The notes under the pieces were generated by a model. It saw only the letters and a program-made list of their open reading frames with translations, did not search any database and had not been told where the DNA came from. DNA of 64,000 bases. It comes from a candidate division NC10 bacterium CSP1-5. Lineage in GTDB: Bacteria; Methylomirabilota; Methylomirabilia; Methylomirabilales; CSP1-5. The stretch spans positions 1-64,000 of the forward strand of contig LDXR01000011.1 of assembly GCA_001443495.1 (NCBI GenBank), written 5' to 3'. The position numbers and the translations under genes were made by a program. Positions 55,462 to 62,769 of this stretch are shown here, one piece after another. Numbering within the stretch: the first letter of the stretch is position 1; the number at the start of each line of letters is the position of its first letter.

Positions 55462-55500
55462 CGTCTTCTAAACGTTTCGCGGCGAAACGTTTAGAAGACG
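55462..55500. repeat. 39-bp perfect palindrome containing the parS-like core (copy 6)
   Basis: The 15-bp core GTTTCGC-G-GCGAAAC is extended on both sides to a perfect 39-bp inverted repeat (outer arms CGTCTTCTAAAC). It is the only intergenic copy, in a 196-bp gene-free spacer. It could be the main ParB site, a replication origin element or a transcription terminator/operator. Confidence 0.65.
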
Positions 55501-55545
55501 CAGGTTCGGGTAACCTACTGCTTTCAGGGCCGCAGCCCCTTCCGC

Positions 55546-55857
55546 CTAGAAGCGATTGGCACGGTTCGCGGACGACCTGGACTCCTGGACCTGGAAGAAC
55601 GGTTCGCTTTTGGCCAGTATCTGGCGCAGGTCGGCCATCTTGAGTGTCTTCTCGGTGCTGGCCTGTAGCTTGTCCAGGAAGTCCTGCAATTCACTGTTAT
55701 CAATGGCCGCCAGGCGTTCCTTTCCCGGCCACACTCCTCGGCCACTGGTGACAATGGGTTTCCCGTCCTCAAGCATGATGGTGAGGATACATTGGTGTCG
55801 TTTGCTGCCCTCACTGAATTGGATCCGAATGGTACCGTTATAGGTAGAGACTTCCAC
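55546..55857 (-). CDS. Hypothetical beta/alpha protein
   Basis: GTG 55857 with GAGGTGA upstream, 103 residues. Beta strands (EVSTYNGTIRIQFSEGS; CILTIMLEDGKPIV) then a helix (SELQDFLDKLQASTEKTLKM). It resembles the small regulators of phage tail clusters but no motif is known. Confidence 0.55.
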   Translation of the reverse strand: MEVSTYNGTIRIQFSEGSKRHQCILTIMLEDGKPIVTSGRGVWPGKERLAAIDNSELQDFLDKLQASTEKTLKMADLRQILAKSEPFFQVQESRSSANRANRF

Positions 55858-55878
55858 GTTTCACCTCGGAAGAAAATG

Positions 55879-55961
55879 CCCACAAAGCGAACGTCCCGAT
55901 TGTCCGGTCTTCACGGCCACGTCATGGGCCGTACACCGCCACGGGACGTCCGCTTGGTGGG
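55879..55961 (-). terminator. Long inverted repeat followed by T-rich tail
   Basis: Arms 55879-55898 and 55942-55961 pair over 20 bp with two mismatches (CCCACAAAGCGAACGTCCCG against its near-complement). On the - strand the stem is followed by CATTTTCTT. It lies between the tRNA-like element and the gene at 55857, so it may be a terminator or attenuator. Confidence 0.5.
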
Positions 55962-56045
55962 GAGTTACCGCTTGGGAGTCGAACCCTCGTCCGGCTGGCC
56001 GCAGCCAACCTTCAATGGCTTAGGGAGTCCAATCCGCTCACCCCC
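55955..56045 (-). tRNA. tRNA-like element 1 (degenerate)
   Basis: The - strand has the B-box GGGTTCGACTCCC and an A-box-like TGAGCGGATTGG, with an apparent CTCCCC-A-CCA end and a long variable-arm-like hairpin GGTTGGC...GCCAGCC. Acceptor pairing is imperfect (GGGG of the 5' end with CCCC), and the T stem is only 3 bp, with 6 extra bases before the end. So it may be decayed or not a tRNA. Confidence 0.25.
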
Positions 56046-56069
56046 AGGGAAGGTCATCTTCCCGGCCAT

Positions 56070-56279
56070 TCAGCGGTAATGTTCACTCTGCTCTGCTGTG
56101 ATGCACTGTTCCATCCCCAATCTGGGGAAAGAGCCGTGCTCAGTATCAAGGAGGTAGTTGTCATCGAGCCTATTGATGCGATGAATCTGATGCAGATGGC
56201 CGGCTCCATCTCTCAGGAACATAGCGTATCTGGGCCGACCAAAGGCATTGGTTTGCTCGTAGGCTTCGCTGACGGTCAT
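56070..56279 (-). CDS. Hypothetical small protein
   Basis: ATG 56279 overlaps the upstream stop (ATGA); 69 residues with a beta-rich core (RYAMFLRDGAGHLHQIHRI) and an acidic tail. Unknown. Confidence 0.55.
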   Translation of the reverse strand: MTVSEAYEQTNAFGRPRYAMFLRDGAGHLHQIHRINRLDDNYLLDTEHGSFPRLGMEQCITAEQSEHYR

Positions 56280-56506
56280 CGCGGGATCTCCAGCTTGGTC
56301 GCCAGATTCTTCCACCACCAAAGCTCGTGCCCGTGGTAGGTACGGCTCATGCTTTTGGAGCCGGCCGAGGCGTTCAGAGTATTGACCGCTTCCTCCACAA
56401 GTCGGCGGATGGCGTATGTCTCGGCATTCTCTAGGGTGGCCGCGTTCACGTGCAGCACTTCGGTTGTCGGATCGGCATAGGGGTACAGGACGTTGAGGAT
56501 GATCAT
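56276..56506 (-). CDS. Hypothetical protein
   Basis: Seventy-six residues with an alpha/beta start (IILNVLYPYADPTTEVL) and a helix ending YHGHELWWWKNLATKLEI. Overlaps the upstream stop by 4 bases. Unknown. Confidence 0.5.
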   Translation of the reverse strand: MIILNVLYPYADPTTEVLHVNAATLENAETYAIRRLVEEAVNTLNASAGSKSMSRTYHGHELWWWKNLATKLEIPR

Positions 56507-56748
56507 TGTCCCATCTCCGAGTAGGCGATCCTCACCGACGCGACCAGTGGCTCGTCGAACGGGATCATGGCGACGACCAGCTCGGCCAGGAATTCCGGCA
56601 GATACTCGTGGGTGACCGATCCGTTGTGCAGTGTTCGGACGATGGCGACACTCCGGCCATAGCCGCTGGTAGGCACGTGCAACTGCATGGTCGAGGACAC
56701 TGGGCCGTGCTGAAAGATGGGTGGAAATGTCGTTGTGGTGTACATCAT
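56503..56748 (-). CDS. Hypothetical protein
   Basis: Eighty-one residues, beta-rich (TTFPPIFQHGPVSSTMQL; SVAIVRTLHNGSV) with a helical LAELVVAMI stretch. The two adjacent ATGs (56748, 56745) both overlap the previous stop. Unknown. Confidence 0.5.
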   Translation of the reverse strand: MMYTTTTFPPIFQHGPVSSTMQLHVPTSGYGRSVAIVRTLHNGSVTHEYLPEFLAELVVAMIPFDEPLVASVRIAYSEMGQ

Positions 56749-56957
56749 GCCTCCTTTATCTTGGTTGCAGCCTTCTCGGCCACAATCCGATCGTGTTCAG
56801 TGCTCGCTTGTATGGCGGTTCGCTTCCACTCGCCACATTCTTCCCCGTCAATGAGGGCTCGGTAGGGCGGCTCCCCTCGCCTGTCCCTTACTGGGTCTTT
56901 GATGTACTTCACGATGTACTTCATAGGCTGCCCTCTGATGACGACACGTCTCTTCAT
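56745..56957 (-). CDS. Hypothetical basic protein
   Basis: Seventy residues, basic (KRRVVIRGQPMKYIVKYIKDP) then a Lys/Ala helix. Possible nucleic-acid binding. Its Shine-Dalgarno is a GGAGGC just upstream. Confidence 0.5.
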   Translation of the reverse strand: MKRRVVIRGQPMKYIVKYIKDPVRDRRGEPPYRALIDGEECGEWKRTAIQASTEHDRIVAEKAATKIKEA

Positions 56958-57035
56958 CGGTTGCCTCCCTTCCAGGCAATGTGTTCCTTATCTCACTATC
57001 CCATTGCCGAAACAATAGGATAGATCGCCCGTTTG

Positions 57036-57073
57036 GGTTTGAGGCCAGTATGAATGCCCGATAGCCTCAAACC
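57036..57073. other. 10-bp stem-loop
   Basis: GGTTTGAGGC and GCCTCAAACC form a perfect 10-bp stem with an 18-base loop, in the gap between the tRNA-like element 2 and the small gene at 56957. No T run on either strand. Confidence 0.45.
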
Positions 57074-57099
57074 AAAAAGCGTCTATACTGCTCATGAAA

Positions 57100-57175
57100 G
57101 CGTGCTGGCGGGAGTCGAACCCGCACATTACGAGTGGATGACCAGTCCACTCGGCCACAGCCGGCCACGTAGTCA
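57100..57175 (-). tRNA. tRNA-like element 2
   Basis: The - strand has a perfect 5-bp T arm GCGGG-TTCGACT-CCCGC, a D-arm-like GGCC...GGCC hairpin and a 7-bp stem GAGTGGA-CTGGTCA-TCCACTC that could be the anticodon arm (loop CTGGTCA, anticodon GGT, Thr). The total length, about 75 nt, is right. The 5' acceptor strand does not pair well with CAGCACG, which is why I keep confidence low. A second fold with a TGGCCGAGTGG A box is also possible but would be too short. Confidence 0.4.
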
Positions 57176-57184
57176 CACGAACCT

Positions 57185-57895
57185 AACTGTGACGGCAGTT
57201 TCCAGCGTAGGAATTATCGTCCACACGCCTCCACTGCCTGCCTTGAAGCCCTTCTCGGCCATCGGACACATGAGAGAAACAGGTCATGGGAGCCAGCCAG
57301 GAAGAGCCCGTCGCCCTGGTGCCGAAACACCGGCGGTCATAGACTCTTCCCGGCCTCTCCCCCACCATCCATCACGGCCCTCAAAGTCCGGCTTAGGATT
57401 GTGCTGCGTGCCCAGGGTTAGAGACACGCCCGGCAGAACTCCCTTGACAGGGCGCGTGCACGCATTCCCTGCTCAAGCCTGCCTTTCCCCGCATAGTGAT
57501 CACGGGACCAGAGGCTACTCTAGCCATTACTTGCCGGCTGCATGATTCAAGCGCATGCACGCCCCGCAGGGCCTTCCACCCCACCGTGGCAGAACTGTGT
57601 CCGCCTCGGCAGACTATGAGGGCAGTCCGCACGGGCCACCTCACGTTCAGTCCGCACGGCACCACTCACGTCACGACTCGTGAGAGCCCGCTCCAGGGTG
57701 ACTCCCCTCATAATCTGCCGACGCCTACTCAGTCCCGCCTCAATAGAACGCCCGTTCTACCACCGTGTACTTCCCGGAAGTTCCAACGGGCCACAGGGAT
57801 TGCACCCCTTCAGGGCCCCTGGTGTGCCCCTGGGTGACCCTCATGCGAGAGCCTGTTGCCTTTTTAAGGACAGATTCCCTAAGAGCAGCCTGGGA
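57185..57895 (-). ncRNA. Large gene-free, hairpin-rich region (candidate large RNA)
   Basis: About 700 bases with no convincing frame on either strand. On the - strand I see GTCTGC-CGAG-GCGGAC, TGCATG/CATGCA, GGCTA-GAG-TAGCC, TCACGA-C-TCGTGA and an approximate 25-bp tandem repeat (CAGTCCGCACGG...CTCACGT). It follows a terminator and lies beside a tRNA-like element, as do some giant phage RNAs (GOLLD and ROOL types). No family match was checked. It might also be an origin or packaging region. Confidence 0.4.
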
Positions 57896-57982
57896 TGATA
57901 TTTGGAACGGTCATCGGGGTGAGGGTTTTGGCCTGCTTTAATACCCCGCCCGTCATCTGGGGCTGCTCTCAGGGCACCTGTT

Positions 57983-58022
57983 CAAAAGAGGGGAGCCGGC
58001 ACCCGCCGCGGGCACCGGCTCC
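57983..58022 (-). terminator. Rho-independent terminator
   Basis: On the - strand GGAGCCGG (58022-58015) and CCGGCTCC (57999-57992) close an 8-bp outer stem with an inner CCCG/CGGG stem, followed by CCTCTTTTG. It ends the operon of the 58035-58145 and 58211-58534 genes. Confidence 0.7.
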
Positions 58023-58034
58023 ATAGCCATGTTG

Positions 58035-58145
58035 TTAGGGGATGATGGCTATCACCAGTGACCCAGGGCTGGAGTGATAGCCAGATGTAGCCGTTGCAAG
58101 CAACCCAGCGGCCAGTAGGATGAGTTCGGACAGGCTGAGTTTCAT
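58035..58145 (-). CDS. Small membrane protein (36 aa)
   Basis: ATG 58145 with AAGGA upstream. MKLSLSELILLAAGLLATATSGYHSS, then a second hydrophobic segment (LVIAIIP). The sequence resembles a signal or one-TM peptide. Its stop lies just before the terminator. Unknown. Confidence 0.65.
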   Translation of the reverse strand: MKLSLSELILLAAGLLATATSGYHSSPGSLVIAIIP

Positions 58146-58210
58146 GGTTCGATTCCTTCCAGGAAAGGGTGGGGGGGGAGGGGCCCTATGTCGGACCCCT
58201 CCACTGTGGG

Positions 58211-58534
58211 CTACAGAGTGAACGCGGGGACGCCCGCCCAGACAACGCGGCCGGTGCTGTACACGGTCACGCTGGCCTTGTCACCCCGGGCGCGACTGAT
58301 GCCGGCCAGGAGGATATTGGCCTTGCCCGTCGCCGGGTTCATGCTGTTGGCGATGGCGCGGTCGTTGGGCTCCAGCTTGGGGTACGTCGCTTCCAGCTTG
58401 GCCGCGAACGCCTCGAGCTGCGTCACGTTGATGTCGGTCGTGGCTACGGGCTGCCGCGGGCCGGGCGTACCGGTACCGGGCTTGCCAGCGACCTTCGCCT
58501 TCAGGTCAACGTCACGGTTCAGGAACTTGGACAT
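58211..58534 (-). CDS. Hypothetical protein
   Basis: One hundred seven residues, with a disordered Pro/Gly start (KVAGKPGTGTPGPRQP) and a compact alpha/beta C-terminal part. Flanked by hairpins on both sides (GGAGGGG/CCCCTCC downstream). Possibly a virion or DNA-associated protein. Unknown. Confidence 0.5.
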   Translation of the reverse strand: MSKFLNRDVDLKAKVAGKPGTGTPGPRQPVATTDINVTQLEAFAAKLEATYPKLEPNDRAIANSMNPATGKANILLAGISRARGDKASVTVYSTGRVVWAGVPAFTL

Positions 58535-58761
58535 GCTACACCACCTTTCCTATAGGAGTTTGCTTCCTCTCGGAGCTTTAGTGCGGCGTTAGCCCCAGGG
58601 GGAAGACGGCGGTAGCCCGGAAGTAGGCTGCCGTGCCCCGTGGGAGGGAGAGTGTGGTGAGACTCCACGCTAGAGAAGGTAAGTTCCTTCCCGGCTTCTG
58701 GATGGGCTTTCACCTACCCAGAAGCCGAGAGCCGATCCGAAGATCGGCCTCGGAACCTATG
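58535..58761 (-). promoter_or_regulatory. Structured spacer upstream of 58211-58534
   Basis: The 227 bases contain no gene but several hairpins, CGGCTTCTGG/CCAGAAGCCG (10 bp), GCCGATC-CGAA-GATCGGC (7 bp) and GTGG/CCAC. No clear promoter. Likely an mRNA processing or stability region. Confidence 0.4.
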
Positions 58762-61164
58762 CTACTGGCAGATGCAATCAGCGAACCAGGACTTCTTGGT
58801 GCGCCGGGTGACCTTGACGGTCACCTTCAGCCCATTCTCGGGCGACGGGTGATCCGAAGCAAAGACGGCAATCGCGCCCGGGTAGTTGATGTCGGGCATA
58901 TGGGGTAGGCCCGAGTTACCGTCCACCAAGCACTTGCGGATGACGGTCCGGCCGGACTGTGAGTCCTTGCGTTTGAACTCCCGAACGGTGCCCTGGATGA
59001 CCGTCTCCTCGGTCACTTCGGGCAGGCCGAGGATGACACCAGACACCAACTTGGAGAGGCCGGGCTTATCCCGGAGAATATCCAGTACTTCTTCCGGGAA
59101 GGCCATGAACACAGACGACGCCCCGGCGTATTTGCTCCGCATGTCATGGGCCGCGCGCCAGATAGCAGCGCAGGCTAGGGTGTCATCCAGGCCCATCTCG
59201 TTCTTCCAGGTGGCGACCTTCTCGGCCCACCACTGGCTGAAGCGGACGACATCCTGGGGCCACTCCCAGTTGACGCGCTGGGACTCGGCTACGAACATCT
59301 TCTGGAGACCGATCGCGGGCCCCAGAACACTGTCCGGCACAACCAGGGCCCATCTCTGGAAGTCATGCAGCGGCCGCACAGCCAGGGTATGGCTCAGCAT
59401 CGCGCTGAGGGCGAGCAGGGTCAGCCTCATGATCTGGACGATGGTCCCGTCGTACCAGGAATTGGTAGGAACGGCATTCTTCCGAACAGGATCGTCGCTC
59501 TTCAGGTGACCCATCTCGTCCTCGTTCCAGAAGGACGGGACGCCGTGCGTGAAGGCCCAGTCGTTGGGCCAGCTCACCCACGGCGGCAGCGTACCGAGCA
59601 CATTGACCAGCTTGCTCTGGAACCGAGAGAGATCTTGCATGAGCTGCTTGGTGTCGACAGACACCTTGAAGAGATCCGTGCCTGCTTTCACCCAGTAATT
59701 CAGGGCGTTATCCAGGGCAGCCTCACTCGCATAGCCCAGGCGGTGGGCCATCTCTTCCCGGTTGGCCGTGACAAACGTCGCAGCCATGAGGTTGACTGCC
59801 ATGCCGACCACATTCAGCATGGATTTCTCAGCCAACTCACCCCGGATGTCCTCGTCCTCCAGCTTCGTGTGAGTCTTGATGAGCTTGGGCGTGGGCTGGA
59901 GCCCAAACCCGCTAACCGCCTCCCACAGGCGGGGCAACTCACTGCAATCGGCGATCAACGCCAGATCGCCGTCGCAATCACCGCCCTGGTCGGCCCAGAA
60001 CTTCGTATTCACACCGACCGCCTCGCCCTGGGCAAACCACTGGGTCACCGAGACCACGATCTCCGCCTTGATGTCCACCAACTTCTTGTCACCCATCTTG
60101 ATGTCCTTCGTGCACAACACGAAGTCGGCATCGAGGAGATCATCGTCAACGATCCCGGCGCAGCCTTTAGCCGAGAAGGGATGGTCACCCATGGAGGTCA
60201 TGCCATACTGAATGACCTCCATCTGGGCAATCCGCTCCATCTCGGCAATCCGCTCCATCTCGGCTTCCACGGTGTTGAGCGTGTTGTTGTTCGCCCGGAT
60301 GGAGTTCTTGGCATCGATCGGGTAGCGCGTGCTCAGTGTTTTCCCGTCCACAGCGATGTTGGGGACGTTCGCGGGCACAGTAACCTTCACCGCGTGATTC
60401 AGGGGGACCGTCGTGGCCGCCCGGGCCAGGATGTCTGAGGACACCCTCATGAGCATGTTCGCCACATACGGGTGCTCAGCCATCAACGGCTCGGCTTCGA
60501 CCAGGTGGCGGCGACCCTGATCGCGGTCGCCTAACTGCCTCAACATCCACAACCCGGGGTCACCAGCCTCCACCAGGTTGTCACGCAGAAGCGGCTCCAG
60601 CTCTTCCTGGATCTCGGATGTCCAGGGAATGCGCTGCCACCAGTGCGACGAGTCGCGCGCGGTGCCGAACTTGATCTTGTCGTGTCCGGCATTCATCTTC
60701 TCGGCCACCGAGCGTCTCACATACCCGAAGCCGTCCGCCACCGGGCCGGCCAGGGTCTGAGTCCCTTCGGGCACGAACTTGATGTGCAGCTCACCCTTCC
60801 CGGCCCCATACAGGCCGTTGGCAAGGAACGCCCGACCGAATCGGTGGGCGTCCTCACAGCAGTTCAGCAATCCCGTGTCCACCAGCAGGTCACGGGTCAG
60901 GCCCACAGTGTATCCGCGCTTGACGCTGCTGCCCCAGGCCCAGTCACCACGGTACTCGTTGCCGCCGTGGCGGATCGGCCGGCGCAACTCTTCAGCGGTG
61001 GGCGCCTTCGCGCCCTCGTACTTCCAGTTCACCATGACGATCTTCTCGTCAGGGAACAGGGCGTCGATCGGGCTGTTAGAGAGAATCCTTTCCTCTCCGG
61101 TGGGTCGCCCGAAGCGGTCCACCACAACCACCTTACGGGTAGAGCGAAATGACGTGAACGACAT
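58762..61164 (-). CDS. Large protein with DxDGD motif, candidate two-barrel RNA polymerase
   Basis: An 800-residue protein, ATG 61164 with AAAGGAG upstream. At residues 396-400 it has GGDCDGDLALIAD, matching the metal-binding DxDGD loop of multi-subunit and YonO/QDE-1-like RNA polymerases. RYPI (about 280-283) stands where the R-x-P of the trigger region precedes that loop, and GTDLFKVSVD (about 495-504) resembles the conserved downstream Lys. GKGELHIKF (about 122-130) could be the second barrel. It lies in a cluster with repeated leader hairpins. It may transcribe late or virion genes. Identification is by pattern and needs structure comparison. Confidence 0.5.
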   Translation of the reverse strand: MSFTSFRSTRKVVVVDRFGRPTGEERILSNSPIDALFPDEKIVMVNWKYEGAKAPTAEELRRPIRHGGNEYRGDWAWGSSVKRGYTVGLTRDLLVDTGLLNCCEDAHRFGRAFLANGLYGAGKGELHIKFVPEGTQTLAGPVADGFGYVRRSVAEKMNAGHDKIKFGTARDSSHWWQRIPWTSEIQEELEPLLRDNLVEAGDPGLWMLRQLGDRDQGRRHLVEAEPLMAEHPYVANMLMRVSSDILARAATTVPLNHAVKVTVPANVPNIAVDGKTLSTRYPIDAKNSIRANNNTLNTVEAEMERIAEMERIAQMEVIQYGMTSMGDHPFSAKGCAGIVDDDLLDADFVLCTKDIKMGDKKLVDIKAEIVVSVTQWFAQGEAVGVNTKFWADQGGDCDGDLALIADCSELPRLWEAVSGFGLQPTPKLIKTHTKLEDEDIRGELAEKSMLNVVGMAVNLMAATFVTANREEMAHRLGYASEAALDNALNYWVKAGTDLFKVSVDTKQLMQDLSRFQSKLVNVLGTLPPWVSWPNDWAFTHGVPSFWNEDEMGHLKSDDPVRKNAVPTNSWYDGTIVQIMRLTLLALSAMLSHTLAVRPLHDFQRWALVVPDSVLGPAIGLQKMFVAESQRVNWEWPQDVVRFSQWWAEKVATWKNEMGLDDTLACAAIWRAAHDMRSKYAGASSVFMAFPEEVLDILRDKPGLSKLVSGVILGLPEVTEETVIQGTVREFKRKDSQSGRTVIRKCLVDGNSGLPHMPDINYPGAIAVFASDHPSPENGLKVTVKVTRRTKKSWFADCICQ

Positions 61165-61176
61165 GGCTGTTCTCCT

Positions 61177-61314
61177 TTATGTAGGTTGATTCCTGCCTAT
61201 CAGGTCGTTCAATCGGCTGTAACGCGGCCAAGCGCTGCCTTTCGGCATGATATGGCACATGCCTCTCTTGCATGTCCAGACACCAGTGGCGTCATTGGAG
61301 TGCACAAGAGGCAC
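61177..61314 (-). CDS. Possible 45-residue Cys-containing protein
   Basis: GTG 61314 opens MPLVHSNDATGVWTCKRGMCH..., ending with a TAA that overlaps the AAAGGAG of the next gene. No Shine-Dalgarno is visible, so this is only a possible gene. Confidence 0.3.
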   Translation of the reverse strand: MPLVHSNDATGVWTCKRGMCHIMPKGSAWPRYSRLNDLIGRNQPT

Positions 61315-61333
61315 GTGTGTTGTTTTGCTCGTG

Positions 61334-61753
61334 CTAGAACGGCAGGACTTCATCTTCCTGGAAGGCTTTAGCCTGCGGCTGCCCATCCAGGAAGAGGGCC
61401 ACCCAGTTCTCGGCGATCACCTTCAGACCGCCGAGCAGGATGTGCTTGCAGATGGGCAGGCCCCGATAGAGAGGCAAGGCACTCCCCTCAACCGGCATCC
61501 CGAGCTCCTGGAGCATGTCGAAGTGCTTCATCGAGGACTCGAAGTCCTCACAGAAGCACATCCGATCCATGAGGTAAGCCTTGCCCTCGTGCACCTGGAA
61601 CCGAAGGTGCACGTCATACCGCCCACCCGCGCTGGAGATGACCTTCAGGTGGACGGCCCGCTTCCTGGCGTCGTACCACAACAACACTGGGAAGGGATCT
61701 GACTGCGCCAAGAGGCTAGCGCTCGTCAGACGGACCCGTACATACTTATCCAC
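61334..61753 (-). CDS. Protein with SSB-like acidic C-terminal tail
   Basis: GTG 61753 with AGGAGGAA upstream, 139 residues, alpha/beta. It ends KAFQEDEVLPF, like the acidic-hydrophobic docking tail of SSB. The rest does not look like an OB fold. It may bind the same partners as SSB, or the tail may be coincidence. Confidence 0.5.
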   Translation of the reverse strand: MDKYVRVRLTSASLLAQSDPFPVLLWYDARKRAVHLKVISSAGGRYDVHLRFQVHEGKAYLMDRMCFCEDFESSMKHFDMLQELGMPVEGSALPLYRGLPICKHILLGGLKVIAENWVALFLDGQPQAKAFQEDEVLPF

Positions 61754-61761
61754 TGTTCCTC

Positions 61762-62256
61762 CTATCGCACTCTGTAGAGGGTCTCCTCACCCATACCGCG
61801 GGCGAGGTCGGGATCGGGGCAAGCCCGGAGGATGCGGCGGTGCATCTCTTTGCTGGATGGCAAGTCGAGAGGCCGCTCCTCGTTGATGGCTTCCCGGAGG
61901 CGGCCCAAGGTCTCGGAGGCACCGTACATGCCGCACATATCCATGACCATCCAGCGGAACTCCACATTAGCCTCAGAGACCCAGATGTGATACAGCTCCC
62001 GAACTTCTGGGGTGTTGCCGAATTGGACATAGAAGTCCTCACGGCACACGCCGGCATACTCATCACCCGTGCATATCTCGGCATCGTGCCCGCCCATGAC
62101 ACCGCAGATGGGGCACTCATCCCCTTCCTGGGAGCTCGGCTCGTAATACTCCCGCAAGTCCAGCTCGTAGAAGGGGTTGCGATTGCGGACGATCAGCTCA
62201 TGGATAGCAACAAGCAGAGCTGCAACACAGAACCAGAACAACGGATTGTGTAACAT
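61762..62256 (-). CDS. Membrane protein with zinc ribbon
   Basis: One hundred sixty-four residues. N-terminal TM helix (NPLFWFCVAALLVAIHELIV), then CPICG...ICTG...CREDF forming a zinc site, and a helical C-terminal half. Its leader has the first copy of the repeated hairpin cassette. Unknown. Confidence 0.55.
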   Translation of the reverse strand: MLHNPLFWFCVAALLVAIHELIVRNRNPFYELDLREYYEPSSQEGDECPICGVMGGHDAEICTGDEYAGVCREDFYVQFGNTPEVRELYHIWVSEANVEFRWMVMDMCGMYGASETLGRLREAINEERPLDLPSSKEMHRRILRACPDPDLARGMGEETLYRVR

Positions 62257-62350
62257 GGCTACTACTCCTTTCTGTTTGCCTGGGCTCTAGTCCCAGAAGC
62301 AGACCAGAGCCGCCCTCGCAGGAGAGTGGCTCTGGTCTGCTCCCATGAGG
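62257..62350 (-). repeat. Leader cassette copy 1: stem-loop, GGGACTAGAGCCC, SD
   Basis: A perfect 14-bp stem AGCAGACCAGAGCC/GGCTCTGGTCTGCT with a 16-base loop is followed by GGGACTAGAGCCC and AAAGGAG before ATG 62256. The same order appears in the next two gene spacers. Confidence 0.6.
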
Positions 62351-62388
62351 GAGCAGGGGTGAAGCGATATTTGGTTGTCTATAGCTTG

Positions 62389-62658
62389 CTACTTATTGGG
62401 GTCAGGGACGGGTGTAGCAACCAGGGCTTCGGCCTGCTGCTTGCCCTGATTGAGTGTCTTGTTGAGAGACTCAGCAGCATCTCTCTTGGCCTCAACGCAC
62501 GCCTTGAGTGTGTCCGCATCCGGATCAGCCCCATCGTTGGCGGCCTTGTACTCCCGGATACAGGAGGTCGTCCAGCCTGCCTCTTTCGAGGCATCACAGG
62601 CCGTGAAGGCCAGCATCAGCCCGACCAGCACCAGCACGAAGATGATCTTGTGAGACAT
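62389..62658 (-). CDS. Small lipoprotein
   Basis: ATG 62658 with AAAGGAG upstream gives 89 residues. Signal and lipobox MSHKIIFVLVLVGLMLAF then TAC (Cys at about 20). The mature part is helical and charged (EYKAANDGADPDADTLKACVEAKRD). Perhaps a virion or host-surface lipoprotein. Unknown. Confidence 0.7.
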   Translation of the reverse strand: MSHKIIFVLVLVGLMLAFTACDASKEAGWTTSCIREYKAANDGADPDADTLKACVEAKRDAAESLNKTLNQGKQQAEALVATPVPDPNK

Positions 62659-62755
62659 GGGTTTCTCCTTTTCTCTGCTTCGGGCTCTAGTCCCGAAAGG
62701 CAGAGGCTTGGATACCGTGATACCCAAGCCTCTGCCTTCCCGGAGGGGAAGACAG
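62659..62755 (-). repeat. Leader cassette copy 2
   Basis: GGCAGAGGCTTGG/CCAAGCCTCTGCC (13-bp perfect stem), then TCGGGACTAGAGCCCGA, then AAAGGAG before ATG 62658. Confidence 0.6.
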
Positions 62756-62769
62756 AAGTAGATTGACGA

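Noticed and set aside
57448-57480. TTGACA on the + strand as a promoter
   Set aside because: No -10 box at 16-18 bp, and it lies in a structured gene-free region.
57054-57545. 163-codon frame on the + strand
   Set aside because: It runs through the tRNA-like element and the structured region, has no Shine-Dalgarno and looks like a chance frame in C-rich DNA.
60225-60262. Tandem 18-bp repeat as a minisatellite
   Set aside because: It gives an in-frame MERIAE duplication in the 58762-61164 protein and has only two copies.
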